From assembly GCA_019693395.1 (NCBI GenBank), contig JAAMXP010005944.1, positions 1 to 13,524 of the forward strand: a stretch of DNA of 13,524 nucleotides. Direction: 5' to 3'. How positions within the stretch are numbered: the stretch's first letter is position 1; each line of letters starts with the position of its first letter. Of this stretch, positions 9,391 through 13,524 are shown piece after piece. The DNA is from Ettlia oleoabundans (taxonomy: Eukaryota; Chlorophyta; Chlorophyceae; Chlamydomonadales). A program made the translations under genes and the position numbers. The notes beneath the pieces were generated by a model. It was not told where the DNA came from. It ran no database searches and saw only the letters and a list, made by a program, of their open reading frames with translations.

Positions 9391-9919
9391 GCCTGAGTAA
9401 CACCAACTGAACGGACTACGTGAAAGAGCACCGACACGGCTCTGAGGTCGGTAGAAGGAGCGCCGTCAGCATCGCCACTGCGCTGCGACGCATCTTGACT
9501 GCGGTCGACGGCCAATAGCAATAAACTGCCTGCTGGCCTCCAGGTTATGTTCGCCTTGAATACATCTTCTGTAATTTACTTGAAGCTGTTGCCCTTGCTA
9601 CATTTCAAAGTGGCATCACAGACCCAAACCCCTGCTAGTACCAAAGGCCCTCCGTTGCAGTTATTAGAGACTTGTTGCCAGTCACAGTTCAGCAACAACA
9701 ACGCTAGTGAAAGCCCATTGGCCTTCGAAACAGAGGAAAGTGAAAAGCAAAGACAACAAGGGGTCAAGGGTTGTGTTGGCGGTTCAGTTGTACTTGAAAA
9801 AGGGTGGCGATGCTGGAAGACTGTCTTTGCAGTGGTGCTGGTCTGTTCTGAGGTGTGGTGCAAGTAGTTCTAGTTAGGTTCAACTGACTGACATTGTCCT
9901 GCAGGTGTTGCCAAGGCAG
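9391..9919. other. Intergenic: EAF6 promoter and 3' UTR of the coiled-coil gene
   Basis: About 530 bp between two minus-strand genes. The part from 9540 to 9870 is clearly richer in A and T than the coding sequence around it. Open frames on both strands here show no conserved motif and are not called. No TGTAA is seen on the minus strand near 9920, and no obvious TATA box upstream of 9390. Confidence 0.55.
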
Positions 9920-12900
9920 TCAGTTTTCTGCCATAACAGCAGCCACATTGGGCTCCTCCTGCCCCTCCATCTCCTCCTGCTGCCACCGCACATCCCCCTG
10001 ATCCAAAGTCGCAACTGACCTCTCGCGGCCATCCATCTCGCTGCCTCCAGGGTTGCGCGGTGAGAACCAGCTGTCCTCCAGCAGTTCTGCCACACGTTGC
10101 GCCTCCACAGCCTCCACAAGCAAGCCCGTACCGCCACCACTTGCCCTGCTGCTGATGTGTTGGCTGCCGTGGCTGCTGGGTGCAACGTTATGCGGGCTGC
10201 CCAGCACCGCCAGCTCTTCGGGTGTCAGCGGTGAGGGGCCCTGCATCGTGTTGCTCAAGGCATGCGCAATCGACGCCGCAGTGGCGGCCCGGGTGGCGGC
10301 AGCATGCTGCTCCAGGGCGTCGGATGCGACAGCCACCACGTCTGCCAGCGCCGTCTGCTGACGCAGTAGCTCGTCGTGGGCGGCAGAGCGACGGCGCATG
10401 GCAGCATGGATGCCATCCTGCGGTTGCGGGCGATGGTGTGCTCGAAACAACAGTAAGCAACGAAACACATGAAAAGGAAGTCAACATCGTGGCCGCAGGA
10501 TGACAATCAATGTGCTTTACAAGCGCGTGCAGCAGGGCAGGAAAGATAGTTCCCCCCATAGCAAACACCACCCACCTCCAGGTGGCACAGCTGGTCCACA
10601 ACCCTTTCCACCTCCTCCTCTGCTGCTGCCAGCGCCTCAGCCGCAGCCTTGGCAGCCTCAATGGCTCCCTGCTTTGCCATCAGCGCGGCCTGCTTGTCGG
10701 CCAGGCAGGCGGCACGGCGCTGGGTGCAGCTGCAGGCCGTGACACACAGCGGGACGGCAAGTTTGCTCAATTGGGGTGCTAAATGATCAAGAGTAGGCCA
10801 CAAAAGCAACAAGACGTGTTGCTGCAAAGCAGTAAAAGCTGGCGAGGTTGGATTCGTCGCTAATAAAACAAGCACCAGCACGAGCGCACTGCATTCTTCT
10901 TGATTTCGCATCCAGATGGTCCGCTGCCCCGGCACAGCTGCTGCCTCGCTTTGCCACACTCACCGCTCATACTCCTCCTGGCATGCCTGGCGCTCATGCG
11001 GCTCAGCGGACTGCTTGCGCCGTGTTGCACCCTCCAGCTGCGCCTGTGCTGACGCCAAATCCTCCTCAGCCCTGCTGGCATTGAAGTGAAGCGGGGACCA
11101 GTAAGCAGCAGAACCTTGGAAGCTCTAGATTACATGCAACTCGGTTCGCAACCCAGCCAGCTGCAGGCTGCCGTAGCGAGCAGAGACCCTATGGAGCACA
11201 CCCACCGTGCCAGGCCTCGCTCGGCCGCCTGCTTATCCCGCAGGGCCGCTTCCATCTGATCCTGCGCCTGGTCCACTGCATGCTGGCGCTCAGACACCTG
11301 CAAACACAGCACAATAACAAGGTAACTGAATGCTCTAGCCACCTGGCTGCATATTGTACGCATTTGTTGGGCACTTGACATTCACTAGCACAACTGATGG
11401 CATGAATTATGCAATAGTGAAGACAGTTTGGGGACCACCAGCTGCTCTGAGTTGCAATGCACATCCGGCAACAGGACAGCATCAACCAAAACCCCCGCAC
11501 CTGATCCCTGATAGCGGCATGCTGCTGCTTGATCCCCTCAGCCTCCGCCGCCACCGCGCTCATCTGCTGCCGAGCGCCCTGCACCCGCTCATGGGCCTCC
11601 GCCAGCTGCTGCCGCGCCGCCAGCACAGCCTCCTCTGCCGCCTCCAACTGGCTGCCTACTGGAACCAAGCCGGCAGCACCACCTGCACCACCCACTTGTA
11701 CCTCAGCAGCTCCCTCAGCAGCAGCGGCAGCCGGGAAGGCAATGGTTGATGCGTTGGCGGCAGCTGTGGTTGCGTCCAGCGTCGCCAGCAGGTCTTGAAC
11801 CTCCAGGCTGCTGTGGTCAAGGGCGGCTTCAAGCTGCGCCTGCTGCTCCCGCTGACGCGCGGAGGAGGGGAGGGAGAGGGCGGCAGGGCTGCGCTCTTGT
11901 GGCGGTTCAATTCCTGAAAATCATGCGAAGCCAGCATGAGAGGGCTAAGGCACCAAACTCTCCTGCCTAAGCTACAAAGGGCGCCTGTGATATCGCCGCC
12001 TGCCGCCCGCCATCCACACATCGATCCTCCGGCAGCCGGGCAGGATCCCACCTTCCGACCCGCAATAACCCACCAGCAAACCAACAAGCATGCAATACCA
12101 GACGAACGTTGTTTGAACAAACATATATATAGCTGATGCCTCACCCGGGATATCTCCCCCCAGCTCCTGCCCCAGCAGATGCTTCACAGAGCTGAAGAGG
12201 CCCTGGGTGCGGCTGAGCCAGGCTGCAATGTTGTGGGGCCCCTGGTCGGCACTGGCGTAAACCGTGCTGCCGCCCATGCCGCCGTTAACTGCATAGCGTG
12301 TATGAGGGAAGGACAGAGGCGGGGTTAGCGCTGGTGGGTACATCAACCATGGCTGTTGCCAAAAATCTCCATAATCCACTCACAGGCAGGCAAAGGAGGG
12401 CATAGCCTGCGCGATCAGCCGGCCATTGGCACAGCAGGGTGCACCTGAGGGAGAACCATCCACGGATCGGGCGCTGTTGGGGGTTGAATCGGGGTCGCTG
12501 GCACCATCCAAGTCGCCTGCAGCCGCGCCCCATCAGGAGAGCAAAGCACAGTAAATTGGTCAGATGTGGTTGGCTGAAACAAGCACAACAGCTGCAGTGT
12601 AGTGCTGAGCATGCACTGACGTCTTAGTTGGGCTGATGGGCTGCTTCTTCCCCTTGTGCGGCAGGCCGCGAGGACAATCCCACAATGATGCCGCCCGTGC
12701 GAATCAATGTAGTGCACTATCAGCAGTTTTTGGACCCAAACCCACCCACACAAACCTCCACCACCCCTCCCACCACCCATGCACCCACCTGACAGCAGGC
12801 GTGCCACGCGGCCCAGCTTGGAACCCAGGAACGCGGCCATGCGGGCGCTGCAACATGGAGAAAACAGCAGGGAGGAAGAAAGGTCGAAAGCTGGGCCAAT

Positions 12901-13426
12901 TGCCTGGTCTGGTGGGCGCAGTTGGGCTGATGTTCTCGCGATGGTGCAACTAAAACAGCGTCGGCACTGGCTGGCATAGGTTCTGCCTCTCACACGCTTG
13001 CCTGCGAGAGCGAGGCGTGCCATTGGCGCTGCTGCCGCCCGCAATGTCGCTCAGGCGCCGTCCCGACAGCAGCATCTGGTGAACAGGCAGGGCAGGCACG
13101 CCATCTACAGACAGCAAGGAAGAAAGTTGCAGAAAGGATGCTCATGGCAAACAATGGCCACAGGCCTTTGCGAGGCAGCAGCTCCCCCGGATCACGAGTG
13201 TTCTACAGACACCATTCCAACCCGTCACAGCAACACCAGTGTTGCAGTACGTCTCATAACCACCCCGTACCGCAGAGTGATGCCAAGCCAGCATACTTTG
13301 GACAGACACACAGTTGACATGTGACCCACCATGATCTGCCTGCTGCTCCACCAGCTTCCTCTCAGCTGATGCCAGCAGGTCCAGGGCATGCACCTTCTCC
13401 TCCACAGCACGCCGCAGCAGGTTGTC
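9920..13426 (-). CDS. Long coiled-coil protein of unknown family, 5' end outside window
   Basis: I do not recognise this protein. Ten exons in transcript order: 13426-13330, 13104-12996, 12847-12789, 12516-12445, 12288-12145, 11913-11501, 11297-11206, 11071-10964, 10729-10576, 10417-9920. Phases agree at every junction and give 581 residues to the TGA at 9922-9920. Residues 1-32 are helical (DNLLRRAVEEKVHALDLL). Residues 33-160 are a Gly/Ser-rich linker with LGSKLGRVARLLSG and IAAWLSRTQGLFSSVKHLLG. Residues 180-208 and about 242-470 are heptad-like and rich in Ala, Gln, Glu and Arg (VSERQHAVDQAQDQMEAALR, KQAAERGLARAEEDLASAQA). The C-terminal 110 residues are unstructured-looking and acidic. 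No motor, kinase or membrane motif is visible, so any cytoskeletal or tethering role is a guess. Exon 2 could instead stop at 13002 with a GC donor. Exons 3-5 are the least certain. Confidence 0.7.
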
Positions 13427-13524
13427 CTGCAGCAGAAGGGCACAAGGGTGACGGTCCCGTGAACAGGTGTAGGGTTTTAGGGACTCATGCGATTAACTCA
13501 GTGACGGCGAAGGGGGGGCGGCGG
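13427..13524 (-). other. Probable intron upstream of the first visible coiled-coil exon
   Basis: Read on the minus strand, this stretch ends in a pyrimidine-rich run and CTGCAG at 13432-13427, a good acceptor for the exon that starts at 13426. It contains stop codons in the preceding sequence. The gene therefore most likely continues beyond the window edge. Confidence 0.6.

Noticed and set aside
9547..9867. Plus-strand open frame in the intergenic region
   Set aside because: No conserved motif, AT-rich composition unlike the coding exons, and it lies opposite the promoter and 3' UTR of two minus-strand genes.
12384..12406. A 23-base exon (AMPSFACL) in the coiled-coil gene and a WD-like exon at 12573-12445 (FTVLCSPDGARLQ)
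   Set aside because: Neither can join the next exon at 12288 in phase without a stop. The frame through 12516-12445 joins both neighbours cleanly.
13471..13482. TTTTAGGG, the telomere repeat unit of Chlamydomonas-type algae
   Set aside because: A single copy with no tandem array; expected by chance and inside a probable intron.

Overview
The window looks like nuclear DNA of a green alga (Chlorophyta). I infer this from intron-dense genes (29 introns of about 100-270 bp can be reconstructed, most starting GTGAGT/GTGCGT/GTGGGT and ending TGCAG), GC-rich coding sequence with Ala, Gly and Gln tracts, TGTAA poly(A)-type signals after two genes, and plant-like versions of two conserved proteins. 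A core chlorophyte of moderate GC content is likely; the species cannot be told. The gene models were built by hand by joining splice sites and checking reading phase. They are predictions, not transcripts.

Layout. (1) 1-1934, minus: 3'-truncated gene for a BTB/POZ protein with a BACK-like region followed by a MATH domain, a likely CUL3 ubiquitin-ligase adaptor. (2) 2342-4923, minus: complete Rab3GAP non-catalytic subunit (RAB3GAP2-like), plant-length, with a large low-complexity insert. (3) 4924-5439: divergent intergenic region. (4) 5440-8214, plus: complete nine-exon CHY/CTCHY/RING ubiquitin ligase of the RCHY1 (PIRH2)/MIEL1 family with an acidic tail. (5) 8215-8640: shared convergent 3' region. 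(6) 8641-9390, minus: compact four-exon EAF6/MEAF6 homologue, a histone acetyltransferase complex subunit, with one GC-AG intron. (7) 9391-9919: intergenic. (8) 9920 to beyond 13426, minus: 3' part of a long coiled-coil protein that I could not assign to a family.

The genes are ordinary monocistronic eukaryotic units. Two encode ubiquitin-ligase components, one a Rab regulator and one a chromatin factor, and nothing suggests a shared pathway. I see no mobile element, CRISPR array, tRNA or rRNA. The least explained element is the coiled-coil protein. The most checkable oddities are the Cys-to-Val position in the CHY finger, the GC-AG intron in EAF6, the BTB-then-MATH order and the Rab3GAP2 insert.
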